DNA from: JABCPE02 sp963518845
GTDB lineage: Bacteria > Bacteroidota > Bacteroidia > Flavobacteriales > Weeksellaceae
Length of the DNA stretch: 64,000 bases
Assembly (NCBI GenBank): GCA_963518845.1
Contig: CAUQKV010000001.1
Span: 89,944 to 153,943 of the forward strand
Direction: 5' to 3'
Shown here: piece by piece, positions 7,997-15,790 of the stretch
Layout of the letters: every line of letters begins with the position of its first letter
How positions within the stretch are numbered: position 1 is the first letter of the stretch
Notes under the pieces: model-generated
Told to the model about the DNA's origin: nothing
What the model saw: only the letters and a program-made list of their open reading frames with translations
Database searches by the model: none
Translations under genes and position numbers: made by a program

Positions 7997-9382
7997 TTAA
8001 ATATGAATAACCTCTCCATAGGCCGCTGCTACAGCTTCCATCACTGCTTCAGAAAGCGTAGGGTGCGGGTGGACAGTTTTTAGGATTTCATGTCCTGTGG
8101 TTTCTAATTTTCTAGCCGCCACAGCCTCTGCTATCATTTCGGTAACGCCTGTTCCTATCATATGACAACCAAGCCATTCGCCGTATTTCACATCGAAAAT
8201 CACTTTCACAAAACCATCTGTATCTCCATTCGCAGTAGCTTTTCCACTTGCAGAGAATGGGAATTTTCCTACTTTTATTTCGTAGCCTTTTTCTTTCGCC
8301 TGTTTCTCTGTAAGCCCTACAGATGCTATCTCTGGCGTGCAGTATGTACATCCTGGGATATTGCTGTAGTCTATACGCTCTACATCCAATCCTTTTATTT
8401 TCTCCACGCAGGTAATTCCCTCTGCTGACGCCACATGCGCCAGAGCCTGAGTAGGAAGGATGTCTCCTATCGCATAATATCCTGGCACGGAAGTTCTGTA
8501 CCATTCATCCACTACTACCCTGCCTTTTTCAGTTTTAATGCCTACTTCTTCCAGACCGATGTTTTCAATATTTGCTGTAATTCCCACCGCTGAAAGTAGA
8601 ATGTCCGCTTGTAATTCTACAACTCCTTTTTCAGTCTTCACCTGTGCTTTTACTCCATCTCCAGAGGTATCCACAGACTCCACAGAAGCGTTGGTCATTA
8701 CTTTTATTTTTGCCTTTTTAAAGGATTTTTCCAAATGTTTAGACACATCCTCATCCTCCACTGGCACGATGTTCGGCATGAATTCTACAACTGTAACCTC
8801 CGTACCCATCGTAGCATAGAAATACGCAAACTCCACTCCTATCGCTCCAGAACCTACTACTATCATAGATTTAGGCTGTTTTGGAAGGGTAAGTGCCTGT
8901 CTGTAACCTATTACTTTCTTACCATCCTGAGGAAGATTAGGAAGCTCACGAGAACGAGCCCCTGTCGCTAAAACAATATGTTCTGCCGTATATTCTGTAA
9001 CTGCTCCATCTTTCTCCACAGCTACTTTCTTGCCTGGTTTTACTTTGGCTGTCCCGAAGATAACATCTATTTTGTTCTTTTTCATCAGGAACTCCACTCC
9101 TTTGCTCATTTTTTCGGCTACGCCACGGCTTCTTTGGACTACATTAGGGAAGTCAAAACTTGCCTCCACTTTATTTAAACCAAAATCTTCCGCGTGGTTG
9201 ATATATTTAAAAACCTGCGCCGATTTCAAAAGTGCTTTGGTAGGGATACAGCCCCAGTTAAGGCAGATTCCGCCCAAATTTTCTTTTTCTATAATTGCAG
9301 TTTTAAAACCTAATTGTGATGCTCTAATTGCTGTAACATATCCACCAGGACCACTCCCGATGACGATAATATCATAATTCAT
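7997..9382 (-). CDS. lpdA: Dihydrolipoyl dehydrogenase (E3)
   Basis: FAD-dependent disulfide oxidoreductase that reoxidises dihydrolipoamide in 2-oxoacid dehydrogenase complexes and glycine cleavage. At 461 residues it has: FAD motif GSGPGG near residue 9; redox pair Cys40/Cys45 in GGICLNWGCIPTK; NAD motif VVGSGAIGVEFA; and the active-site pair His440/Glu445 in HPHPTLSE. The E1/E2 genes are not adjacent, so it stands alone here, as a shared E3 often does. A hairpin terminator follows. Confidence 0.97.
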   Translation of the reverse strand: MNYDIIVIGSGPGGYVTAIRASQLGFKTAIIEKENLGGICLNWGCIPTKALLKSAQVFKYINHAEDFGLNKVEASFDFPNVVQRSRGVAEKMSKGVEFLMKKNKIDVIFGTAKVKPGKKVAVEKDGAVTEYTAEHIVLATGARSRELPNLPQDGKKVIGYRQALTLPKQPKSMIVVGSGAIGVEFAYFYATMGTEVTVVEFMPNIVPVEDEDVSKHLEKSFKKAKIKVMTNASVESVDTSGDGVKAQVKTEKGVVELQADILLSAVGITANIENIGLEEVGIKTEKGRVVVDEWYRTSVPGYYAIGDILPTQALAHVASAEGITCVEKIKGLDVERIDYSNIPGCTYCTPEIASVGLTEKQAKEKGYEIKVGKFPFSASGKATANGDTDGFVKVIFDVKYGEWLGCHMIGTGVTEMIAEAVAARKLETTGHEILKTVHPHPTLSEAVMEAVAAAYGEVIHI

Positions 9383-9486
9383 GTGATTAACTTTTTTGTT
9401 TCTGCGAATTTAATGTTTTATTTTGATTCATTCATCAAATTTAAAGATAAAATTATCCTATTTCTATAAGAGCAATTATTTATACA

Positions 9487-10143
9487 TTAAGGATAAATCG
9501 CCCAAAGAAGAATATTTTTCCCCACGGATTGGAATTTTCCATCCAAAACCTTGAAAACATCAGGTGACACCGCAGGACAGCCCCAGCTCTCTGGCACACC
9601 GCTAGGATAGGGCTCTTCATCAGGAATTATAGACCAAGGGTGTATCACGATATCCCTTTTGAGGGCGTTGTTATTGGTCGTTTCCTTGCCATAGAGCAGA
9701 TATTTCTCCCCAAAACTCGGGCTGGGAACTTTCTTCGTGCCAATCCAGTATTTACCAAGTGAAGAGCTGTGGCTGTTCGGCTGGTTGCTGAATGCTGGTT
9801 TTTCCTTGGAATAATCCCTCGCTGTGGGCTGGCTGCCGCATCCATGACTTACCAAAAAGCTGTCTGTAATTTTATCTTTTTTAAAATCCCATATGAACAT
9901 TCGTTTCTTCCCAGAATGGATAGAAAAATCTATCAATACAAAGAAATCAGTAGAAATTTTATTCTTTTTACAATACAAAAGAGCCTCTTCTGCGTATTTC
10001 TTGTAATCTGCTGTCCGCTGGGCTGTTTTTTGTGTTTTTATTTCTTGCTTTTCCTTACCTAAACTTTCTGCTTTTAGCATAAAATAAACACTTCCCAGAA
10101 ACAAAAGAACCAATGCAAACAAAAATATCTTTAATTTTTTCAC
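9487..10143 (-). CDS. Murein L,D-transpeptidase-like protein (YkuD_2 family)
   Basis: Predicted envelope protein of 218 residues with an N-terminal membrane anchor or signal sequence (FLFALVLLFLGSVYF). The catalytic-type region has FLVSHGCGSQP, a His in IVIHPW and the proposed nucleophile Cys189 in ESWGCPAVSP. This matches the Bacteroidota YkuD_2 branch of L,D-transpeptidase-like proteins; activity is not proven for most members. I chose the GTG at 10143 because the frame upstream is not family-like and would run into the queG promoter. A TAACTTTG -7 element lies just upstream. Confidence 0.82.
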   Translation of the reverse strand: MKKLKIFLFALVLLFLGSVYFMLKAESLGKEKQEIKTQKTAQRTADYKKYAEEALLYCKKNKISTDFFVLIDFSIHSGKKRMFIWDFKKDKITDSFLVSHGCGSQPTARDYSKEKPAFSNQPNSHSSSLGKYWIGTKKVPSPSFGEKYLLYGKETTNNNALKRDIVIHPWSIIPDEEPYPSGVPESWGCPAVSPDVFKVLDGKFQSVGKNILLWAIYP

Positions 10144-10158
10144 CCTTTTATTTTTGTA

Positions 10159-10166
10159 CAAAGTTA
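10159..10166 (-). promoter_or_regulatory. -7 element TAACTTTG for the YkuD_2 gene
   Basis: Matches the Bacteroidota consensus TAnnTTTG, 16 bp upstream of the GTG start. It sits back to back with the queG promoter; no clear -33 TTG at normal distance was found. Confidence 0.5.
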
Positions 10167-10176
10167 ATTCTAAAAA

Positions 10177-10207
10177 TTGGATTTTAAATTTAAAAACAAT
10201 ACTTTCG
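10177..10207 (+). promoter_or_regulatory. queG promoter, TTG - 20 bp - TACTTTCG
   Basis: A -33 TTG at 10177-10179 and -7-like TACTTTCG at 10200-10207 lie just before the queG ATG at 10216, implying a very short leader. The last two bases depart from the TAnnTTTG consensus. Confidence 0.5.
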
Positions 10208-10215
10208 CAGAAATT

Positions 10216-11163
10216 ATGGCACAAACAGCAGAAAAATACGCAAAAATCATCAAGCAGAAAGCTGAAAAATTTGGGTTTCAGGGATGTGGTATTTCTAAAG
10301 CAGGTTTCCTAGAAGAAGATGCCACAGCGCTGGAAAAGTGGCTGAAAGCGGGCTACAACGGCGAAATGGCATATATGGAAAACTATTTTGATAAAAGGAC
10401 AGACCCTAGACTTCTGGTAGAGGGTGCAAAGTCTGTTATCTCGTTGTCTTACAACTATTTCCCTCAATACAAACTAGAAACAGAAAATAATTTCAAAATC
10501 TCCAAATACGCCTATGGCGAGGACTACCACGATGTGATAAAAGATATTCTCCGCCAAATGATAGCGGAACTGCAGGAAGAAATAGGAGAATTTGGGTTTA
10601 GGGTTTTTACGGATTCTGCGCCTGTTTTAGACCGAGCATGGGCTAGAAAATCTGGAATCGGCTGGGTTGGGAAAAATGCCAATTTGATTACTAAAAAACA
10701 CGGTTCGTTCTTCTTTTTGGCGGAAATCATCTGTGATTTAGAATTAGAAGAGGATGGTGCCACCACAGACCACTGTGGAAGTTGTAGAAAATGCATAGAT
10801 GCCTGTCCTACACAAGCTATTGTAAATGAACGAATTATAGACGGAAGCAAATGTATTTCTTACGCTACAATAGAACTGAAAAACGAAATTCCAGACTATT
10901 TTGAGGGAAAAATGGATGATTGGATTTTCGGGTGTGATGTCTGTCAGGATGTTTGTCCATGGAATAGATTTGCGGCTCCAAATACAGAACCTAAATTTGC
11001 CTTAAAAGAATTCAGCCAACTGAGAAAGCCCGATTGGCAGGATTTAACCCAAGAAATTTTCTCTGAAATATTCCGAAAATCTCCTGTAAAAAGAACCAAA
11101 TTCTCTGGACTGATGAGGAACATAAAATTCATAGAAAAAACAAAATCAGACCTTGAAGACTAG
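10216..11163 (+). CDS. queG: Epoxyqueuosine reductase
   Basis: Catalyses the last step of queuosine synthesis in tRNA, reducing epoxyqueuosine with cobalamin and two [4Fe-4S] clusters. At 315 residues from the ATG at 10216: Asp133 in TDSAPVLDR, first ferredoxin-like cluster C187-x2-C190-x2-C193-x3-C197, and second C240-x2-C243-x3-C247-P plus Cys213. This is the short form without the C-terminal HEAT-like repeats of some homologs. The frame opens 13 codons earlier at a TTG that is part of the promoter, so the internal ATG is preferred. Confidence 0.96.
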   Translation: MAQTAEKYAKIIKQKAEKFGFQGCGISKAGFLEEDATALEKWLKAGYNGEMAYMENYFDKRTDPRLLVEGAKSVISLSYNYFPQYKLETENNFKISKYAYGEDYHDVIKDILRQMIAELQEEIGEFGFRVFTDSAPVLDRAWARKSGIGWVGKNANLITKKHGSFFFLAEIICDLELEEDGATTDHCGSCRKCIDACPTQAIVNERIIDGSKCISYATIELKNEIPDYFEGKMDDWIFGCDVCQDVCPWNRFAAPNTEPKFALKEFSQLRKPDWQDLTQEIFSEIFRKSPVKRTKFSGLMRNIKFIEKTKSDLED

Positions 11164-11183
11164 GAATAAATCCTATGCTGTTT

Positions 11184-11210
11184 TTGTTTAAAATAAAAAC
11201 ACTATTTTTG
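11184..11210 (+). promoter_or_regulatory. Promoter TTG - 16 bp - TATTTTTG for the acyl-CoA ligase
   Basis: TTG at 11184-11186 and TATTTTTG at 11203-11210 fit the Bacteroidota consensus; the ATG follows 20 bp later at 11231. Confidence 0.6.
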
Positions 11211-11230
11211 CGGCTTAAAATTTGAAAGAA

Positions 11231-13003
11231 ATGTCTATTACAAGATTATTCGATATTGCGCACAACTCTTTGAAAAAATTCCCAAAAGATGATGTTTTGG
11301 CTACAAAATATGACGGCAAATGGGAAAAAATTTCTACTAAACAGTTTGTAGATTTAGGAGACAAATTTTCTAGAGGACTTCTAAAATCGGGCATTACCAA
11401 AGATGATAAAATAGGACTTGTTTCCACTAACAACCGCACAGAATGGTGTATAGCAGACCTAGGGATTTCCCAGATAGGAGCCATCTCCGTGCCTGTATAT
11501 CCTACAATAAGTGAGGAGGACTATGTATATATATTCAACAATGCTGAACTGAAATATTGTTTCGTTTCGGATAAAGATTTGTACGAAAAATTATTACGAG
11601 TAAAAGAGCAAGTGCCTTCATTAGTGGGAATTTTCACTTTTGACGAAGTGGAAGGAGCGGCCAACTGGTCAGAAATTCTAAGCCTTGGCGAAGACAATTC
11701 TAACCAATACGAAGTGGAAGACCTGCGAGACCTTGTAAATGAAGAGGATATCGCTACCATAATCTACACCTCTGGAACTACAGGAAGACCAAAAGGCGTG
11801 ATGCTTTCGCATAAAAATATCGTTTCTAATGTGTTTGCTGTGGATAGCAGAATTCCAAAGAAAAAAATAGATTACAAGGAAATAAAAACCCTGAGCTTCT
11901 TGCCTATCTGCCATGTCTTTGAACGGGTGGTGTATTTATACTACCTATACAGTGGATTTTCTATCTATTTTGCGGAAAATATCGATAAAATAGGTGATAA
12001 CATGAAAGAGGTAAAACCTCACTATATGAGCGTGGTACCAAGGCTTTTAGAAAAAGTGTATGATAAAATATACAACAAGGGAATCAGTGCTGGAGGGCTC
12101 AAAAAAATGATTTTCCTTTGGGCTCTGGGAGTGAACAAAAACTATGAACCGGGAACTCCTAAAAACCTTAAACAAAGAATAGCCGACAAACTTGTTTTCT
12201 CCAAATGGAGAGAAGGGCTGGGAGGAAATATCATTACACTGATTTCTGGTTCTGCGGCTCTTTCTAAAAATCTAAATAAAAAATTCCAAGCGGCAGGAAT
12301 TCCTATCGTTGAAGGATATGGTCTTACCGAAACTTCTCCTGTAATAGCCGTAAACAGCTTTGAAAAAATGAAAATCGGTTCTGTAGGACAGCCTTTGGAT
12401 AATCTAGATGTAAAAATCGACAAAGATGGAGAAATCCTCGTAAAAGGACCTTCCGTAATGAAAGGCTACTACAAAAATCCTGAACAAACCAAGGAGGCTT
12501 TTTCAGAAGATGGATATTTCAAAACAGGAGACATTGGATACATCGACGATGAAGGATTCCTTATCATTACCGACCGAAAAAAGGAAATGTTCAAGACCTC
12601 GGGCGGAAAATACATCGCTCCGCAAGTAATTGAAAACATGGCTAAATCATCACGATTTATAGAGCAGATAATGGTGGTGGGCGATGGCGAAAAAATGCCG
12701 TGCGCACTGGTTCAGCCTGATTTCACTTTCGTTAAAAGATGGGCAGAAATCCATAAAGTAAACATCGGAACTAAACCAGAAGAAATGGTAAAAAGTGCCG
12801 AACTAAAACAACGAATAGAAAAAGAAATCGCAAAACTAAACGAAAAACTCGGTAACTGGGAGCAAATCAAGAAAATAGAGCTTACACCAGATGTGTGGTC
12901 TGTAGGAAATGGAATGCTCACTCCTACCATGAAACTGAGAAGAAAAATAATCAAAGAAAAATACATTGATTTATACAACAAACTATACGAAAAAGAGGCC
13001 TAA
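11231..13003 (+). CDS. Long-chain fatty acid-CoA ligase (AMP-binding)
   Basis: Adenylate-forming enzyme of 590 residues that activates fatty acids to acyl-CoA via acyl-AMP. Visible motifs: P-loop YTSGTTGRPKG near residue 178-189, the GYGLTETSP motif, and the hinge/TGD region FKTGDIGYIDDEGFLIITDRKKEMFKTSGGKYI (read in pieces). The RRKII catalytic lysine region follows near the C-terminus. I start at ATG 11231; the frame opens three codons earlier with TTG. Length and motifs fit the FadD/ACSL group; chain-length specificity cannot be read. Confidence 0.93.
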   Translation: MSITRLFDIAHNSLKKFPKDDVLATKYDGKWEKISTKQFVDLGDKFSRGLLKSGITKDDKIGLVSTNNRTEWCIADLGISQIGAISVPVYPTISEEDYVYIFNNAELKYCFVSDKDLYEKLLRVKEQVPSLVGIFTFDEVEGAANWSEILSLGEDNSNQYEVEDLRDLVNEEDIATIIYTSGTTGRPKGVMLSHKNIVSNVFAVDSRIPKKKIDYKEIKTLSFLPICHVFERVVYLYYLYSGFSIYFAENIDKIGDNMKEVKPHYMSVVPRLLEKVYDKIYNKGISAGGLKKMIFLWALGVNKNYEPGTPKNLKQRIADKLVFSKWREGLGGNIITLISGSAALSKNLNKKFQAAGIPIVEGYGLTETSPVIAVNSFEKMKIGSVGQPLDNLDVKIDKDGEILVKGPSVMKGYYKNPEQTKEAFSEDGYFKTGDIGYIDDEGFLIITDRKKEMFKTSGGKYIAPQVIENMAKSSRFIEQIMVVGDGEKMPCALVQPDFTFVKRWAEIHKVNIGTKPEEMVKSAELKQRIEKEIAKLNEKLGNWEQIKKIELTPDVWSVGNGMLTPTMKLRRKIIKEKYIDLYNKLYEKEA

Positions 13004-13020
13004 AAAGCCTCTTTTTATTT
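12991..13020. terminator. Shared convergent terminator
   Basis: AAAAGAGGC / GCCTCTTTT hairpin around loop CTAAAAA overlaps the stop codon of the acyl-CoA ligase and abuts that of the convergent esterase gene; it serves both strands. Confidence 0.85.
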
Positions 13021-13641
13021 TTGAAAAAACTCCATTAAATCCATATAATTCCTTGCATCCACACCATGACCGCTCTGATACTCTCGAAAAGAAAAAAATA
13101 TACTCATATCATACAGTAGTTCCGCACCCTTTTTCCCCCATTCTAGCGGAATGACCATATCATTTACCCCGTGGGAAACAAAGAAAAATAAATGCTGATA
13201 AGCCCTTCTATCCAAAAGATTTTTAATAATCTTCTGCTCTGGATAAGCGCTTAGACAGGCTATTTTATGAAACAACTGAGGAAACCTAAGCGCAAGAGCA
13301 TAGGATAAAATCCCCCCTTGACTGAATCCACATAGATTAACTGCTCCACTAATCTTATATTTTTCCTTTATTTCTTTTATCGTCTTCAAAATCAACTCTA
13401 TGGATTCTTCAGCTTGTGGAACATTTATAAATTTTTCTCTATCCAATAAATCTATATCATACCAGCTAAAACCTCCATTTGGCGTGGTATGAGGAGCTTG
13501 AAAGCTGACTATCAGCCAATCCTTGGGCAAATCAGGCGTAAAACTAAACAAATCATTCTCATCACTCCCATATCCATGCAGCAGCACTAAAATAGGAGCT
13601 TTAGCGTGTATATTTTCAGGTTCTCTTACTAAATAATTCAT
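13015..13641 (-). CDS. Alpha/beta hydrolase, phospholipase/carboxylesterase family
   Basis: A 208-residue cytoplasmic serine esterase of the small carboxylesterase family (PF02230-like). LHGYGSDEND carries the oxyanion loop, GFSQGG places the nucleophile Ser107, and Asp161 in HGVNDMVIP and His192 in SGHGVD complete the triad. There is no signal peptide. The substrate is not predictable. It is convergent with the acyl-CoA ligase. Confidence 0.92.
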   Translation of the reverse strand: MNYLVREPENIHAKAPILVLLHGYGSDENDLFSFTPDLPKDWLIVSFQAPHTTPNGGFSWYDIDLLDREKFINVPQAEESIELILKTIKEIKEKYKISGAVNLCGFSQGGILSYALALRFPQLFHKIACLSAYPEQKIIKNLLDRRAYQHLFFFVSHGVNDMVIPLEWGKKGAELLYDMSIFFSFREYQSGHGVDARNYMDLMEFFQK

Positions 13642-13667
13642 TCCGCTAATTTATAAAATTTTACAAA

Positions 13668-13697
13668 TAAAAAAGCAAGAGTGTAATGCTCTTGCTG
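13668..13697 (-). terminator. Terminator of the Sel1-repeat gene
   Basis: Perfect hairpin AGCAAGAG-TGTAATG-CTCTTGCT followed on the minus strand by six T, just downstream of the Sel1 gene stop. Confidence 0.85.
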
Positions 13698-13704
13698 TGT
13701 GTTT

Positions 13705-14691
13705 TTATCTTGTATATTTACATGCTTCTTGGTATCCGTTTTCACAAGATTTCTTGAACCAATACTTCGCCATTACTTCATCTTTAGAATCTCCTTCTCC
13801 TCTCTGATACATAGCTGCTAGATTGTACTGAGCCATTGTATTCCCTTGTTCTGCGGATTTTTTATACCATTGTTTAGCTGTTGCATAATCCTGAGAAACT
13901 CCTTCTCCTCTGTGATACATCACTGCTAAATTATACTGAGCATCAGCGTTTCCTTGTTCTGCTAACTTGTCAAACCAAAACATCGCCTTTGCATAGTCTT
14001 TCTCTACGCCCTCTCCTTTGTAATACATCAGAGCTAAATTATGCTGAGCCTCTACTCTACCCTGCTCTGCAAGTCTTTCAAACCAATATCTCGCTTTTTT
14101 ATAGTCTTTTTCTATTCCTTCTCCTTTATAGTACATCAGCGCCAGATTGTATCTTGCCATCACATTTCCCTGCTCTGCAGCTTTCTCATACCAATATTTA
14201 GCATCTTTGTAGTTTTGAGGAACTCCTTCTCCTTTGTAGTTCATCAATCCTAAATAGAACTGCGCATCAGCATTTCCCAGGTCAGATAATCTTTCAAACC
14301 AATATTTTGCTTTCTCAAAATTACGGGCTACTCCTTCTCCTTTATAATAAATCACCCCTAAATTATGCTGTGCCTCAGGATTTCCCTGCTCTGCAGATTT
14401 TTGGTACCAATATTCAGCTTTAGAATAATCTTGGTCTACTCCGTCTCCATCAAAATACATCAGCCCTAAATAGAACTGGGCATCTTTATGCCCTTGTGTA
14501 GCCAGTTTTTCGAACCAATAACTTGCTTTTGCATAATTCTGATAAGTTCCCTCCCCTCTGTAATATTTCAATCCCAAGTGATACTGAGCCCCTTTGTCCC
14601 CGCTTTCTGCTATTTCTTCCATTTCCTGCAATGTCTGCCCATTTCCTAAAAAACAAACGAACATTCCCAATAGTAAAATTGTTTTTTTCAT
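13705..14691 (-). CDS. Secreted Sel1-like repeat protein
   Basis: 328 residues: signal peptide (ends about LGNGQ, residue 19), then eight consecutive Sel1/TPR-like repeats of exactly 36 residues (31-318), and a truncated ninth. Each repeat follows G-N-x-x-A-Q-x-N-L-x-x-M-Y-x-x-G-E-G and ends with KA-x-x-W-[FY]. Sel1 solenoids act as protein-binding scaffolds, often in the periplasm. Neighbours give no clue to the partner. The repeat number may vary between strains because the DNA repeats are 108 bp long. It has its own clear promoter. Confidence 0.92.
   Translation of the reverse strand: MKKTILLLGMFVCFLGNGQTLQEMEEIAESGDKGAQYHLGLKYYRGEGTYQNYAKASYWFEKLATQGHKDAQFYLGLMYFDGDGVDQDYSKAEYWYQKSAEQGNPEAQHNLGVIYYKGEGVARNFEKAKYWFERLSDLGNADAQFYLGLMNYKGEGVPQNYKDAKYWYEKAAEQGNVMARYNLALMYYKGEGIEKDYKKARYWFERLAEQGRVEAQHNLALMYYKGEGVEKDYAKAMFWFDKLAEQGNADAQYNLAVMYHRGEGVSQDYATAKQWYKKSAEQGNTMAQYNLAAMYQRGEGDSKDEVMAKYWFKKSCENGYQEACKYTR
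13738..14601 (-). repeat. Eight in-frame 108-bp repeats (Sel1)
   Basis: The DNA behind the eight 36-residue repeats; phrases such as TTCTCCTTTGTAATACATCA recur with small changes on the + strand. No length differences between units. Confidence 0.85.
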
Positions 14692-14749
14692 CTTTTGAAT
14701 TTAATAATTGTGTAGTAAAAATATCCCTTTTTGCTGATTTTCAGCGGTG

Positions 14750-14778
14750 CAAAGGTAGTGATTTTTTCTGAATTTCAA
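14750..14778 (-). promoter_or_regulatory. Promoter TTG - 18 bp - TACCTTTG for the Sel1 gene
   Basis: On the minus strand a TTG (14776-14778) and TACCTTTG (14750-14757) match the Bacteroidota -33/-7 consensus almost perfectly, about 60 bp before the ATG. Confidence 0.75.
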
Positions 14779-14833
14779 TCATGTATCTATTGATTATCTT
14801 GATATTTCCATGAATTTTAACCTATGATATTTA

Positions 14834-15700
14834 TCAGCCATTCACCGCCTCCACATTTTCTACAACATTTGGAAGAAAGTTTTTAAGGATGCTTTCTATA
14901 CCATTTTTCAAAGTAACCACAGAAGAAGGGCAGCCACTGCACGCACCTTGTAGAAGCATTTTTGCTGTTTTGGTCTCTTCATCGAATTCTATCAGAGAAA
15001 TTCTCCCTCCATCGTTTTCTATGGCGGGCGTCACATATTCCTGCAAAATGGCATTTATTTTTTCTTCCGTTTCTGTAAACTCTTTATTAGCAACGGATTT
15101 TGATGCATTTTGCTGGATTCCTTCGATTTTACTCACTGATTCTCCATTTTTGATAAAATCAGAAAGAAAATTTTGGATTTTCTGTGTTATTTCCTCCCAA
15201 GAAACATCATCAGTCTTGGTAATAGAAATAAAATTATCATTGATAAAAACCTCTTTTACAAAAGGAAAATTCTCAAATAGTCTTTTTGCCAATGGAACTT
15301 TTTCTGCTTCCTGCAAAGATTTCAGCTCCAAAAAACCATCGATAAGCTGATGCTCCGAAACAAATTTTACCACCGATGGATTCGGCGTTTTTTCTGAATA
15401 AAAAATAGGTGCAGTGCTCTCCTCGGAATAGATAATTTCTGGAAAATCATCCAAAGATTCCAATATTATATTTCGCAGATTGTCTGCCACCAAATCCCAT
15501 TCTACGATGTTTTCCTTTGCTATCGCGATAAAATTAGCCGTTATAAAAATACTCTTCACAAATGGATATTGGAACAATTCCTGAGCCAGTGGAACATTAG
15601 AAATATTGGAGTTTCTATCCAGCTCCAAAGAACCGCTTATAAGTGTCCTATCTGTCACGAATTTAATCACATTAGGATTTTCTGTATTTTGGATTTCCAT
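14834..15700 (-). CDS. NifU/Nfu-type Fe-S scaffold protein with duplicated N-domain
   Basis: Fe-S cluster carrier of 288 residues from the ATG at 15700 (MEIQNTENPN); an upstream ATG at 15727 overlaps the -7 element. Two Nfu_N-like domains are in tandem: NPNVIKFVTDRTLISGS near the start and NPSVVKFVSEHQLIDGF from about residue 115. A C-terminal NifU domain carries the cluster-binding CxxC in GACSGCPSS. The C-terminal module binds a [4Fe-4S] cluster in family members. The Nfu_N duplication is notable, though I believe it recurs in related Bacteroidota. Confidence 0.9.
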   Translation of the reverse strand: MEIQNTENPNVIKFVTDRTLISGSLELDRNSNISNVPLAQELFQYPFVKSIFITANFIAIAKENIVEWDLVADNLRNIILESLDDFPEIIYSEESTAPIFYSEKTPNPSVVKFVSEHQLIDGFLELKSLQEAEKVPLAKRLFENFPFVKEVFINDNFISITKTDDVSWEEITQKIQNFLSDFIKNGESVSKIEGIQQNASKSVANKEFTETEEKINAILQEYVTPAIENDGGRISLIEFDEETKTAKMLLQGACSGCPSSVVTLKNGIESILKNFLPNVVENVEAVNG

Positions 15701-15724
15701 TTTCTGTAAATTTAAAATAAAGTG

Positions 15725-15732
15725 CAAATATA
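15725..15732 (-). promoter_or_regulatory. -7 element TATATTTG of the NifU-like gene
   Basis: TATATTTGC on the minus strand, about 25 bp upstream of the chosen start, matches TAnnTTTG; no obvious -33 TTG. Confidence 0.5.
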
Positions 15733-15758
15733 ATATTTTGAACCATCACTACTAAAAG

Positions 15759-15788
15759 AAAAAGCACCCTTTGCAGAGTGCTTTTTAC
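15759..15788 (-). terminator. secDF terminator
   Basis: AAAAAGCACTCT / GGGTGCTTTTT hairpin with a T-run on the minus strand, directly after the secDF stop. Confidence 0.85.
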
Positions 15789-15790
15789 TT

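Noticed and set aside
8112..8504. 130-codon frame inside lpdA
   Set aside because: Alternative frame of a certain gene, without start signal or family resemblance.
10144..10224. N-terminal extension of the YkuD_2 protein to 10224
   Set aside because: It would overlap the queG start and promoter and put 27 non-signal residues before a normal membrane anchor; the GTG at 10143 is preferred.
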